Part shown: piece after piece, positions 45,695-57,510 of the stretch | How positions within the stretch are numbered: the stretch's first letter is position 1 | Layout: every line of letters begins with the position of its first letter | NCBI RefSeq assembly: GCF_030272615.1 | Contig: NC_081412.1 | Location: 474,557,657-474,621,656, forward strand | DNA from: Cryptomeria japonica | Lineage: Eukaryota; Streptophyta; Pinopsida; Cupressales; Cupressaceae | DNA length: 64,000 bases | Direction: 5' to 3' | Translations under genes and position numbers: made by a program | The notes under the pieces: generated by a model | What the model saw: the letters and a program-made list of their open reading frames with translations, nothing else | What the model was told of the DNA's origin: nothing | The model's database searches: none

Positions 45695-46549
45695 TTAAAG
45701 TGTCTCATCAACAGATGCAGATTCATCATTCTTTGATAATTTATAGTTGGTAGTCATAGGATTACTTACTGGTTTTGAATCCTCCATTCCAAATTTCTTC
45801 AAGATTTCCTTTATGTACTTGGATTGAGTAATGAAAATCTTATCTTTCATTTGCAGTATCTGTAAACCTATAAAATACTTTATCTCACCGATTAATGACA
45901 TCTCAAATTCTTTGCCCATTTCATTTCCAAAGTTCTTACATAGAGAGTCATTTCCACAAAATATAATATCATCAACAAATATGGCTGAGATCAGTATTCC
46001 ATTTTCATCATTCTTCATGTAAATATTGTTGTTTTCACTTGTTCTTATAAAACCAATCTTGATTAAATAAGAGTGCAATCTTTCATACCATGCTCTAGGT
46101 GCTTGTTTCAGACCATATAAAGCTTTGTTCAATTTACATACCTGATCTTTATTATTGTCTTCAGCAAATCCTTCAGGTTGTTCAATAAAAACTTCTTCTT
46201 CTAATATACCATTTAGAAATGCAAATTTGACATCCATTTGATATACCTTGAAATTCTTGTAAGTAGCATATGCCAACAATGTTCTTACTCCTTCAAGTCT
46301 TTCTACAGGTGCAAAAGTCTCACCATAATCAATTCCTTCTTGTTGGGCATAACCTTTGCAAACTAGTCTTGCTTTATTTCGAATGACCTCTCCTTTTTCA
46401 TTCAACTTGTTTCTGAAAATCCATTTTGTACTGATTACATTTTTGTCCTCCGGTCTTGGGACCAGTTTCCATGTGTCATTCTTCTTGATTTGACCAATCT
46501 CTTTTGTCATAGCATTTATCCAATCTTCACTGTTAAATGCCTCTTTCAC
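45695..46549 (-). CDS. Ty1/copia reverse transcriptase of element H
   Basis: An unbroken 284-codon frame. It reads WINAMTKEIGQIKKNDTWKL (residues 10-29), RLVCKGYAQQEGIDYGETFA (about 61-80), YQMDVKFAFLNGILEEEVFI, ALYGLKQAPRAWYERLHSYL (about 143-162) and the catalytic AIFVDDIIFCGN with Asp at 193 and 194. GEIKYFIGLQILQMK follows. The length and all motifs are complete for the RT core. It synthesises element DNA from RNA in cytoplasmic particles. The upstream integrase frame is offset by one frameshift, so a full polyprotein cannot be made. Confidence 0.9.
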   Translation of the reverse strand: MKEAFNSEDWINAMTKEIGQIKKNDTWKLVPRPEDKNVISTKWIFRNKLNEKGEVIRNKARLVCKGYAQQEGIDYGETFAPVERLEGVRTLLAYATYKNFKVYQMDVKFAFLNGILEEEVFIEQPEGFAEDNNKDQVCKLNKALYGLKQAPRAWYERLHSYLIKIGFIRTSENNNIYMKNDENGILISAIFVDDIIFCGNDSLCKNFGNEMGKEFEMSLIGEIKYFIGLQILQMKDKIFITQSKYIKEILKKFGMEDSKPVSNPMTTNYKLSKNDESASVDETL

Positions 46550-46565
46550 TATTCTTGGTTCAAAT

Positions 46566-47591
46566 TCACATATCAGACATGTGTTCTGTCTCAGTTTTGT
46601 TCCTTGTCATCACTAGATCATCCTTATCTCCTATAATCTGACTTGGTGCATGATGTCTTCTGACATATTTGGCTAATACAGGCTTGGTAGGCTCTGTATG
46701 TTCTTCTTCATCACTCGATAATTGGATATTCTCTTCATTTCCTTTTGCAGTTTTCTCGGTAGGACTTGTCGGTTGAACATAGACAAATTCATCATAATCT
46801 TCTGGTTCCTTGGAATTTCCTTCATCATTTCTTTCTACAAATTCATCAATTTTCACATTTGCACTTTCTACTATTTTGTTAGATGATTTGATCAGACATT
46901 TAAATGCTTTACTTCTAGAAGAATAACCAAGAAATGTTCCTTCTTCACTTTTTTGATCAGACTTGCCATTTCTATCATCCTTATGTACATAGCATCTACT
47001 TCTAAAGATTTTAAAATAATTTACATTAGGTTTCTTGTCATACCAGATTTCATAAGGTGTCTTCAAAGTACCTTTCTTCAATTGTACTCAGTTCAGGGTG
47101 TAAACTGCAGTCCTTATTGCTTCTCCCCAAAATGTTTGTGGCACTTTCTTTTCAATCATCAAGGTTCTGGCACAATCCACAATAGATCTGTTTCTTCTCT
47201 CAGCAATTCCATTTTGCTGTGGAGTTATCGATGTAGGGACCTATCTTTTTATACCATGATCATTGCAGAATAAGTTAAACTCATAAGATGTGAACTCTCC
47301 TCCTCTATCTGATCTAAGACATTTCAGTTGTCTTCCTATTTCATTTTCAACTCTTGCCTTGTACCATTTAAACATTTGAAAAGCTTCTGATTTTTCTTTT
47401 AAAAATATTACTGACATCATCCTTGAGTAATCATCAACAAATAATATGAAATATTTATCACCATAATAACTTTGAACTTTCATAGGACCACAAAGATCAG
47501 TGTGCACAAGATCTAAAATTCCCTTAGAAGTGTAGGACTTACTTGTAAAGCTTGATCTTGTCATTTTACCCATCTGGCATCCTCGACACAT
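46566..47591 (-). pseudogene. Ty1/copia integrase and C-terminal linker of element H
   Basis: 47,241-47,591: CRGCQMGKMTRSSF, LVHTDLCGPMKVQSYYGDKY, LFVDDYSRMM, CLRSDRGGEFTSYEF. After one TAG, PQQNGIAERRNRSIVDCART keeps the catalytic Glu, so the D-D-E triad is complete. After one TGA, 46,566-47,081 reads TPYEIWYDKKPNVNYFKIF and a long acidic linker to SQIIGDKDD. All pieces share one frame; only two stops interrupt it. Confidence 0.88.
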
Positions 47592-47636
47592 AGCATTCTT
47601 AGGTTTTTCAAGGCTCGGTAGACTTCTTACTCGGTG

Positions 47637-49211
47637 CTACTTGCTTATTTTGATCAGATTATCAAAATTTACATGACAAAACCTTTTATGCCATAACAAG
47701 GTATCATCTATCTTTGCATATAGACATTTATTCCGAGTTGAGTCAAGGTTAAATGTGTTACCTTTTGTTTGTGTCCCAGTAGTAGCTAACTTTCCATGCT
47801 TGTCATGAACTTTGACAATTCCTTTTTGAAATTCTATTCGGTATCTTGTATTGTTTCGTTGTGCTACACTCAACAAATTGTATTTTAAACCTTCAACCCA
47901 ATAAACATCATTGCATCTTACATTGTCAAGAAGTGTTATGGATCCTTTACCTCTTACCGGACATGGTGCATCATTACCAAATCTTACACAGCCTCCATCA
48001 TAGTCTTCTAACATAACAAACTTGTGTTTATCACCTGTCATGTGATGTGAGCATCCACTATCTATGATCAAAAAATCATTAGTATTTATGTGAGATATAA
48101 GGGCTTTTTCTTCATACCTTTCTTCATCTGATCCATCTTTTATGGCCACATAAACTACTTCCTCTATATCAGTTTCATCTGATTTATCATCATTGGATTC
48201 CTCATCGGCTATTAAGCATGACTTTCTATCTCTTCTTCTGAAGTCTTGGTGTCCTCTGTAATGATTATCTTTCTGTCTACCATCTCGGTAATCTCTCTTT
48301 TTAGTAGAATCTTTGTCAGGACAGTTAGAAGCCATATGTCCTATCTTATCACGATTGAAACATTCCAAAGGTAGTTTTCCTTTATACTTACCTTTGCCTC
48401 TTGGTAACCTTCTGGCTAATAGTGCTTCAAACTCTTCTTGCTTTTTGATTTCCTCATACAGTTTGTGTACTTCCTCCATGTTCTTGTGAAATCTTTCACT
48501 TGCTCCACTATGATCCCCTTTAGTGTACTTACTCAATCTATCATTGTAATCATCAGATTCACCAATATGAAAAGAACTAAATGTAGATTCAACTTTATTT
48601 ACTGATGACCCACTGTTATCAAAGTTACTTAACTCAAATACATGTAGCTTACCAATAGTAGCATTTAAAGAAACTGGCATATTAGGTACATACCTCAATT
48701 CATTGATTGCAGAGACTCGGATTGCATAGGTCGGTAGAAGGGTTCTTAACAACTTACTTGTTATATCCTTTTCTTCAATAGTTCCACCTGCTTCTTTGAT
48801 TTGATTGACAATCTCCTTTAGTCTTGTACTGTACTGGGTTATGTTCTCACCTTCATTCATCCTCATAGATTCAAGTTGTCATCTTAGACTATCCACTTTT
48901 TCTCTTTGAAAATGTTCATCTCCTCCATACACAGATATGAGCTTGTCCCACATTGCCTTTGCATCATTGCAGCCTTCTATATCATTAAACTCTGAATTGG
49001 TCAATGCAGATGTTATTTCAATCATTGCTTGGATATATTCTTGCTTTGCCTTTATCTCTTCCATTGTCAATGGATAGGTGCTCGGTGTGATGGAATCATT
49101 CTCCAGATAATATACAGCATATTCTCCAACTCCTGATAGGTGCAGCTTCATCCTTTTCTGCCATGTAGAGAAACTCAACTTGTTCAGCTTTGGTGCATCC
49201 TTCTTATACAT
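47637..49211 (-). pseudogene. Gag, protease and pre-integrase of element H
   Basis: Gag N-terminus 48,879-49,211: KLNKLSFSTWQKRMKLHL, KAMWDKLISVYGGDEH. After one TGA, a 409-codon frame (47,637-48,866) holds MNEGENITQYSTRLKEIVNQ, the CCHC knuckle at residues 169-182 (CFNRDKIGHMASNC, second Cys changed to Arg), the protease LIIDSGCSHHMTGD with Asp 269, GLKYNLLSVAQ and WHKRFCHVNFDN at the end. One TAG separates it from the integrase. Except for the damaged knuckle all motifs are present. Confidence 0.9.
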
Positions 49212-49262
49212 CTTTGGATCTTTTCCTCAAGTACCTTTAAACTTTTCCTTCTGGAGTCCAAA

Positions 49263-49274
49263 GCTTTGATACCA
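49263..49274 (-). promoter_or_regulatory. Primer binding site of element H
   Basis: The minus strand reads TGGTATCAAAGC, two bases from the LTR; initiator-Met type. Confidence 0.88.
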
Positions 49275-49276
49275 AT

Positions 49277-50809
49277 TGATAGTTTTGATACTTAAAGATA
49301 AGTATAGATGCCAAGCTAATAAGATGAGAGGGGGGGGTGACTCATACAAACTTAATCTTCCATAAAAACATCAGATTCAACCTCAGTAAAATATACTTCG
49401 GTAATATAACCAAAACTACTAAACATGCAAACTCAAAAGCATATAAACATCATAACACTCATAACACCAGATTTAACATAGAAACCCAAATAGGGAAAAA
49501 CCATTGTGGGATTTTGGACCCACTAAGAAATATACTCTTCTAGAGTATGCTCGGTTAAAAGCAAATCCTATTAAAGATTACAAACACATTGCTAGATGTG
49601 ACCCGATTAAGGGATTTCCCTCAGATCTGTTAGGATCTTCACCTTGTTAGAAGTGACCTTGTTAAAGGATTTCAAACACTCAATTAGAATGTCACCTTGC
49701 TAGAGGGTTTTACAAATAAGACTGTTAAGTCCACTTGGTTAAGAGATTTTCTGTCACTTCACAAAATAACAGTAATAAAAATCTATCTGCAACTTCACAT
49801 CTAAAATGCTAAAGTAGATTCTTATTTTCTCAATACAATAGAGACATAGAACTAATCTTTTCCATCTGCTAGGGTCTATACTCTATTATTCAAAATAGGT
49901 CTTCAAGCTTTTGTGCTCGGTAATCACTATGTAGCATCCATGTGCATACACTTGCCCGCATGCATTGTTTATCAACAGTTCCCTATTTATAAACAATTCA
50001 CCAACTACTTAATCTCCTTGATCACATTTCCCATGATCAATCATAGCCATCAAATCTTCAAACTTTGTCTAGGTTCAATGTATCCTTCGATCTAAAAATG
50101 TTTTACCCTACCTTGGAACTTGCATACATTTCTTGGAACTTGTGCTAGGTTATTGTGGTTCAATCTAAGCTGTAGATCTTCTTGCCGATTTTCCTTTGCC
50201 ATAGATTCTTTAACAAACTTCATTCATGACATACCAATCATTTAATCATAGCCAGCTCATCAGCTTCCTTCATTAAATAATGCATGTAATCATTTAATGT
50301 ATTATGTTATTACTCGGTTGCAACTCGGTAAATACTAAACTTCACTCGGTAGACATTCTGCCTTCATTAACCGATAGCGATAACCTTAGGGTTTACCGAC
50401 TAGGTTCCTTAGGGTTTATCGACTCGGTTATTTGCTTGGTAACATAGTATAGTATTAACCTTTCAATCAATAACATATGTAGGACATCAAAATAATCTAA
50501 TCATCATGATCTCATCATTGTCTAACTCGGTAATAGTTGCCCATTGAATAACTTATTTCTCCCCTTATTCATCATATTCTATCTGTGTCTTTTACTGACA
50601 TCTTTATACTAATCAAATCATACTTCTCAAGATATGGCAACATCATACTGAATTAGAAAATCAATTTCTTGACATCAATGACAAAATAATAATATTAAGA
50701 CAGTAAACATTCTTAATCAGTTTTATCCATAATCATCAACAACCTTCTCAATATCCTTATTGAAATGCCAACAATCTCCCCTTGTCTGTTATAATGCCAA
50801 ATGCCAACA
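49277..50809 (-). repeat. 5' LTR of element H
   Basis: 1,533 bp, the same length as its partner, ending ATGCCAACA followed by GTATG. Confidence 0.92.
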
Positions 50810-50814
50810 GTATG
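50810..50814. other. Target-site duplication of element H, right copy
   Basis: GTATG after the LTR end, identical to 43,090-43,094. Confidence 0.92.
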
Positions 50815-51504
50815 GAATACCTTCTTTGATTGTGACTGACAATGGAGGGCAGTTCAAAAAAAAGGATCTAGATGAGCTCTATGAAAGGTTCAAAATCAAA
50901 TAGCATTATTTTTCTATATATTACCCTCAAGGTAATGGGCAGACTGAAGCATCTAATAAAAATTTGTTGACTATCTTACATAGAACGGTCAACAAATCTA
51001 GGAAGGATTGGCATCTGTAGCTCAATCCATCACTGTGGGCTTATCGAACAAGCATCAGAACACCTACATGATATACACCTTTTTCTTTGGTATATGGGGC
51101 TGAAGCAGTCTTGCCTATAGAGGTGGAAATCCCTTCTTTGAGAGTTTCTCTGCAAGGTCTTGTCACTAATGAAGATCACATAATATCTAGATTGCAAGAA
51201 CTTGAATTGCTAGATGAATGTCGGCAAATGACATTTGATCATATGAAAGCTTATCAGAAAAGAATGTCTAGAGGTTATAACAAGAAAGGTCAACACAGAG
51301 AATTTCAGGTTGGTTACCTTGTTTTAAGAGAGAATCCTAAAAATCAATAGTTTTGAGAACAAAAGGGGAAGTTTGAACCCAACTGGTTGGATCCCTACAT
51401 CATTACTACAGCCTTTTGCTCTGGCACTTATCAACTCTCAACGTTAGAAGGAGAAAATATTTGTGAACCGATCAACACCATCCACTTGAAGAAATTCTAC
51501 ACCT
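50810..51504 (+). pseudogene. Integrase of element T, C-terminal half
   Basis: YGIPSLIVTDNGGQFKKKDL with the second catalytic Asp, HYFSIYYPQGNGQTEASNKN with the Glu, LWAYRTSIRTPT, and 51,087-51,350 VYGAEAVLPIEVEIPSLRV, then GYNKKGQHREFQVGYLVLR. The last readable part is NWLDPYIITTAF to IHLKKFYT. Stops interrupt it. The catalytic Asp and Glu on this side are kept. Confidence 0.83.
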
Positions 51505-51564
51505 AGCATTCTGTATAGCGAAAAATTCCTAAAGAAATTCTAAAAATCACAAAAAGTCCTGAAG

Positions 51565-51598
<34 letters not shown>

Positions 51599-53229
51599 GA
51601 AAAGAAGAAAAAAATCAAAATATAAAAGAAAAATGCCTTGGTGAAAACCTGGTAAACATGCACCTCTTGTACTGAAGTGCTCCATCTATCAACACAAATT
51701 TGGCATTTCCTGCTTTATCTCCCTCTTTTCTACATCTTCGCTTTAGCTTGTATATATCCATCAATCGCTTTCATGACCCCTTGGTTCTTCTTGGAACCCT
51801 CATGGCTTGAAACTGATCAACCTCCTAGTCTTCAAGTAATCCATTGATCAATTTAACTATCCTAAGAAGTTCAACTAGGTCATCTTTTTGTCGGTAGTAC
51901 CAGGTCATCCAATTTGAGTCAGTCACCTATCTCCTATCCACTACTAAGTTTTACCACTGAATAAACACATAAAGCAAGAACATTGAAAACAATCACTGAA
52001 AACTATTTGAGCTCTGATTGAAATTTTCTTTGAATGTTACCTTTTAACTTGGTTTTTTATTATTACTCCCTTTGAGTAACTTGAGGAAGTCTATCTTGAC
52101 TAAGAGGAGAAAGGATTGGGGGCATGATACTTTTCTTTGTTTTCCGCTTGTAGGTATGATTCCAATGATTTAGAAAACATCTCATAAGCTAGGTGTCTGT
52201 GATAAATGCCTTCACATCAAGGTGAACTCACCACACATACCTCGACTCTATTTATTTTTAAGCTACAGGGAGGTTGGAATCATTTCCTTGTCTATTTTGA
52301 GTAACTATATTTATCATGCAATCTGGATACATGCTTAATATGTCATAGCATATGAACGATACAAGGGTCATTGGGGACAAGATAATTAATATTGCATATA
52401 ACAAGGAAGGAACTCTGCTTTGTCTAGTGTGTTTGCATGCAAGCAACATTTAGGTCATCTTGGCTCTTTATGCCTTGATGTTTATGTTCGCTTGCTATAT
52501 TATAAAAGACGTCACATTCAGGTCATCCTGGCTCTTCGTGCTTTGATGCTTATGTTTATTCCTACATTTCCGCTCAGTGATGATAAAAAAGAAAATTAAA
52601 ATTTAGTGACTCAGTTTTAGGTTGCATTCATTTTTAATTTTGTGCATTACAAGTGATTTCAAAATAATACAATCTCTCTCTTTTTTCTTTGAATGAGAGC
52701 TTGAATTCAAAACAATCATTATTTCTTCGCCAAGTGGTCAACTGACGTTATCGACATGATTTAGTTCTTGAGCATTGAAATCTAAAATCTTACATGAGAT
52801 GTTCATTGCATTCATAAGTATATCATATATAGATCCATAAGTTCATTAAGAAATCATTTGCATTCATATTATTGCATGAAAAATTAAAAAAACAAAAAAA
52901 TATACATTTACATCATTAGCTCATCATTTTTATCATTTATTGCATATGAAAAAGAAACAAAAACATCCATATTCATCTGCATTACATACATGCTGAAAAG
53001 AAATGCATTCATTTAGAATATCACGTAGAAAAATGCATATAGAAGGACATCTCATATAGCTCAACACAAGAACGTTGAGATCGAATCATGCGTCGTATAT
53101 ATCTCATCAAAAATGTCAATGTCAAAGGGGTACAAATGATATGAACTATAATAAATAATGTCTATCAGGGAAAGAATCGCATAAACTATGAAAATGGGGT
53201 ATACAACATAATACAGAGCCTATAACAAT
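51505..53229 (+). other. 3' untranslated part of element T between integrase and PMD gene
   Basis: It begins with an A-rich tract (25 A at 51,565-51,589) and CCTTGGTGAAAACCTGGTAA near 51,633, a phrase of the kind found after the integrase in gypsy elements. A purine-rich tract lies at 52,102-52,124. The rest is AT-rich with no reading frame I would call a gene. Confidence 0.5.
52102..52124 (+). promoter_or_regulatory. Purine-rich tract, possible PPT of element T
   Basis: AAGAGGAGAAAGGATTGGGG followed by GCA and then TGATAC. Position and make-up fit a polypurine tract before a 3' LTR, but no matching LTR sequence was found at the left end, so it may be an internal tract. Confidence 0.4.
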
Positions 53230-55558
53230 CTAGCTCTGGCCCTCTCCCTCATTGCTTGGTGGAGGAGGTGGTGCCTATGCTCCCTCTGATCTATCCATAT
53301 ACTATGAGTAAGGAGCCACTTGTCTATCTGTTGGTACTACTGCACTGTATGCTACCACATAATACGTTGCTTGGCTAGACTGAAGTAGAACCTCACGTTG
53401 GGAGGTAGCTAGCTCTACTCTCAATCTCTACAACTCTTGATCACGCTCTATAACCTGCATCTGCATGTCTTCTAGCTGCGTTTGGAGAGTCCTCACCTTC
53501 CCTCTCAGTATACGGATCATATCCGCTGGCATCTTTCCTTGAGGTATCTCCTCCTCTCCTCCCTCAGTTGGCTCATCCCTCCACTCCCGTACCTATCGAG
53601 GGGAAGCTCTCTCTCCCACCTCCCCCTCATTGCCAATACCACCTCTAACCCCCGCATCCCAATCTCCACCTCCCTCTCCTTTGACTACACCCAATGAACC
53701 ACCCCCTCCCCTCCTCCGCTACTGACCAATCATTGGTGCCTTACTGTTGCTCGCACCAAGATCACCTCTAGCCTACCTAGCTGGTTCTACTCTCTGTCCC
53801 TATACCTGAGTCTGTCCATGTGCCTAAGTTGGTACATCCTCTCCACCCTCATCAATCTGAGGTACTTGCTCTCCTAAATCTGTAAACCACAGGAATGGAT
53901 GTCTCAAGAACTCATCCCTATACTCTGGGGTCACCCTCACATCAGAAATATCCTCTAAATAATCCCAGTGTTGTGGCTAGTGAGCTATCATCTCTTGTAC
54001 TGCTAGGGAATAAGGTAACTTTGGTCCCCATCCCTTCCTTTCTTCATTCCCAAATCAAGCGTAGATAGTAAACTCATGTGAAATAGCCTACACTCGCCCA
54101 TACTGCCTCATCACCCAGCTAACAACAAACCACTAAATAACTGTCTGCGATCTCCCAATGAATGGGTGTGTCATAAACATAAATATCTGCTCACGCCTCC
54201 CATCATCCTACTCCTCTAAACCCCTATAAGGCCTCCAGACAACTACAATCAGGTCATCCTACTGGCATCTCCAGAAACCTGTCTTCCCCGAGTGGGGCTA
54301 TGTCAAGTAACCTGAATATCAGCACACAATGGGCCGATGTGCCTCTCTCAAATCATCAACCATTGGCATGCACACTAGGATATGCTCCCATGCCCATATC
54401 TATAGAATAAGAACCTTGGCATCCATTCTCTTCGCATCTTGATATGTGATATCGCGCATCTCATGATACATGTGTGCCAACAAGAAAGATCCCCAACCTA
54501 GTCTCCTCGGCTGAGCAACTAACATCTCCAAAATCCTCACCTAGCTACACAAGAATCCCTGCTGACCTTTGTCCAACATAACAAAGCATCCTATCAATCT
54601 AGCTAGCACACAAGCAACAGGAAATCTCCCTCCATATTTGCTCATCAGGTCGTCCCATGAAATGGATCGGACTATCAGACTGTCATCCTAGAAAACCTTG
54701 CGTAGTGCTATAATCCCCACCTGAGGATATAAATCATAATCCACTCTGCCACCTAAAAATGGAATCCTCAGAATTTTGTATATGTCCTCAGGAGTGATCT
54801 TCATCTCCCCGGTAGGCAGGTGAAACATGTTATGCTCTAAATGAAATCTATCAACTAATGCACTCAGTAATCTATGATTCACACGAATATCCGGCATCTG
54901 CAACAAGTGTCCAAAACCACATGCCTCAATATGTGCCCTTTGAGCATCTGAGAGTTGTCGAACTAATCTCATGGTAGGCAGATAGGTACACCGAAACTGT
55001 ATGTCTGGCAAGCTAACTTGCAAAATTAAACATAAACTCTTTAGTATTCAATACAAACTGAGTTAGAAAACTGTCAAAAGTGCCCATGAATCCAACTAAT
55101 CAATCATGGAAATCAAAATTTCAAGTTTCGATGCTAAAAAATGCTCCTTGTTTTTTAAACGAGTAAACATAGAGGGACATCAACTTGTACGAGTAAAGAT
55201 TTCGAACAGTATGAGTAAACTCTATGATGCGAGTAACTATCACAAACAGTACGACTAAACATACACTAATGAAATGTCTCGTACGAACTAAGGGTATCTA
55301 TAGAATGACAAAACAAATGATTTTATACAAGTAAACATTATTTAACAGTTACTCCTATGAAAAAACCCTACTTGGTAGTACGACGAAACAACAAGAGACG
55401 AGCTAAAATGAAATTAAAATGAGAAATTCATAAAAGAAAATTATAAATTCTGAAATTTAACAGGCTAAAGTTAGATCACTTACCGCAGGGGGATAGTTCC
55501 TAGGTCGATTATGTCGTCTTTGCAGCTCGAATCGGTGGGTATGCTCAAGAATTGCCAT
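53230..55558 (-). pseudogene. Plant mobile domain (PMD) gene carried antisense in element T
   Basis: Exon 1 (55,484-55,558) starts at the ATG at 55,558 with MAILEHTHRFELQRRHNRPR. A candidate intron follows, then exon 2 from 54,996 to a TAG at 53,230. Motifs: SDAQRAHIEACGFGHLLQMP, LLSALVDRFHLEHNMFHLPT, GEMKITPEDIYKILRIPFLG, then WDDLMSKYGGRFPVACVLA, RRLGWGSFLLAHMYHEMR and IWAWEH. These are PMD hallmarks (FHLP.GE.TITLED). The C-terminus is acidic/Gly-rich and ends in a coiled coil (ADMIRILRGKVRTLQTQLED). My hand translation of 589 codons found no frameshift, but 19 internal stops, 17 TAG and 2 TGA. PMD proteins such as MAIN/MAIL1 act in the nucleus in silencing, and PMD ORFs also ride in transposons. 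Extra antisense ORFs are known in Tat elements. Confidence 0.82.
54997..55483 (-). other. Candidate intron of the PMD gene
   Basis: The donor CTGCG|GTAAGT at 55,483 and the acceptor CATACAG|TTT at 54,997-54,999 give a 487-bp phase-0 intron joining the two reading frames (NYPPA to FRCTYLPTM). An acceptor 20 bp earlier (GCAAG) would put exon 2 out of frame. The intron holds GTACGAGTAAA-like repeats at 55,150-55,340. Confidence 0.6.
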
Positions 55559-55632
55559 TTTTCTCCAAAGAAGTTTTCTGAGTTTTTAAACTTTGAAAAG
55601 TGAAAATGAAATGAAAATGACCCTTTTCACTC

Positions 55633-55640
55633 CTTATATA
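55633..55640 (-). promoter_or_regulatory. TATA box of the PMD gene
   Basis: The minus strand reads CTATATAAGGAGTG about 82 bases upstream of the ATG, a normal plant distance. The PMD gene therefore seems to have its own promoter, independent of the retroelement transcript on the other strand. Confidence 0.6.
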
Positions 55641-56119
55641 GAAAACCCTAATTTTTCAACTTGCTTTGATGGACATTAAAATTATACGGTTGACTAAAGC
55701 AACCGTCCTAACTCCATTTTTGGGATCGAAATCAAAATTTGAGATCATTTTCTAGTCAAAATCTCACAACATTGACCACTTGGTGCTTTCGTCTTCAGAT
55801 CACTTTTTTCTCATCATTTTTAGCTCAAATCAATTATGCTTTCAACTTAAATCTCCAATACATCTTAGTGCTTAGATTATCATCATTAAATATTTTTATT
55901 CTTTCAATTGCCTAAAATCATTGTAACCTCACCATCTTTTGATTTCACTCCCGAGGGAGCATCATCATTACATCATCATTATCAATGATTACATCATCAA
56001 AAGTCGAGATTTGTTTTTCAAATCTTCATCTAAAATTGAGTAGAAAATCTTTGTAATCAAAGATTAATAAAAAAACATTATTATTCTTCAAAATTGAATC
56101 AATCTCTAGGGGCACATCA

Positions 56120-56480
56120 GTTTCATCGCATCAAATCAAGCTGATATTGTCTTCGTCTAAATCACCCTTAATTCAAGTCACTATTCAGTTTCATCACTTC
56201 AAATCAAGCTAAACATTCTATTTTGCTAATCAGCTCTAGTTCAATCAAGTTTGGAATTGGTTTCATCTCTTCGCTTAATCTAGTTCAATCAGTTTCTAGA
56301 TCGATACTCATTTCTTGATCCATCAAGTTCAAGATCGATATCTCTCTCTTTGTCGGTCCTAGTTCAATCAAGTTTGGGATTGATGTCGCTTTAATCAATC
56401 TGTTCCACTTCATCGCTTCAAATCAAAATGAACATCTCGCTCTTCATCAGTTTGTGATCCATCAAGTTTAGAACTAATAA
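56120..56480. repeat. Degenerate repeats of CATCGCTTCAAATCAA and TAGTTCAATCAAGTTTGG
   Basis: Two phrases alternate with variable spacing: CATC(G/A)C(T/A)TCAAATCAA at least three times, and CTAGTTCAATCAAGTTTGG(A/G)ATTG at least twice, along with shorter GATCCATCAAGTT forms. The array is imperfect. Confidence 0.5.
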
Positions 56481-57510
56481 TCTATTTGACATTAAATTTT
56501 CTTTGAATCAATGCGTTGCCCGCACATTTTTTCAAGGGCAAATTTAGTACCCTAAAAATGGTCATCTAAACCATGGGCTCCTAATCTCGACTACATCACC
56601 AAGGTCCTAACCAAAGGCAAATTAAATCAATCCAGAACACCTAATTAACTAATTCTCAGTCATCAATGTCACATGGCAAATAAATCATTCTATATTAATT
56701 AAATAATCATTTAATTAATTAATCATTCCAAGTAAATCATTTTAATGAATTGTCCTATTTATTTAATTAAATATCCTAGCATATTTAATTAATAAATCAA
56801 TTTGCCATTAAAAAGGGAATTAATTTGGAAAAAAGGAATTAATTTGAAAAAGAATTAAAATTCGGAAAAGGAATCAAAATGGAATTAAATTGAAAAATCT
56901 CAGAAAAGTAATTAAATCAATTAAATATCAAAATTGAATAAAATATGGAATAAATCAGTTTTTCTGATTTTATCTTAAATCTAGTTCAATTTCCTTTAAA
57001 GTTGAGAAAAGCGGCCAATCACATCAATTCACCTAGATTGTGCTTCCTCTTGAAGAATCTCTGTCGCTCATCATTGATCGATCTTGACTGTTGGTCTCTC
57101 TTTGGATTTTCTATAAATTCAAGCTCTCATCTCTCATTCAAAAGAACCCTAGAGATTATTGTTATTATGTTGTTTTTTCTCTAGGTCTATTGAAAATATT
57201 GCATTAGATTAATCATATTGCTTGAATCATGTTAGTTTGATTAAAAATCATATAGATGGATAAATTTCTTAAATCATGTTAGCTTAATATTGTATATCTT
57301 GCATCCATTTAGCTCAATTTCTAACTCATATAGATTAAATCCTTCATTTAGGTGTCGTCTAGTCATTGGTGTTGCATAAACAAATATGAGAGAAAAACTA
57401 AACTCACATCTACTAGAAGGCAATAGGTCGCTTTGTAATGGTTTCATTATTCACTGATTATTGATTTACTAACCATGCATCTAATGACTTAATTGAAGTG
57501 TTGTGTATTC

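Larger units (their letters stand above)
43095..50809 (-). mobile_element. Element H: nearly intact Ty1/copia element
   Basis: 7,715 bp, two LTRs of exactly 1,533 bp, GTATG duplication, PBS and PPT. On the minus strand gag, protease and integrase share one frame over about 2.6 kb with four single stops, then one frameshift near 46,560, then RT and RNase H share one frame. By eye the LTRs differ at about 5 percent of sites. It is the best preserved coding copia element here and sits inside the integrase of T. Confidence 0.94.

Noticed and set aside
53482-53697. 71-codon Pro/Ser-rich plus-strand frame
   Set aside because: It is the shadow of the acidic/Gly-rich C-terminal part of the antisense PMD gene.
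57002-57184. 60-codon plus frame after a TATA-like sequence as a small gene
   Set aside because: It has no conserved motif, and LTR-type promoter sequence around it explains the TATA-like site.
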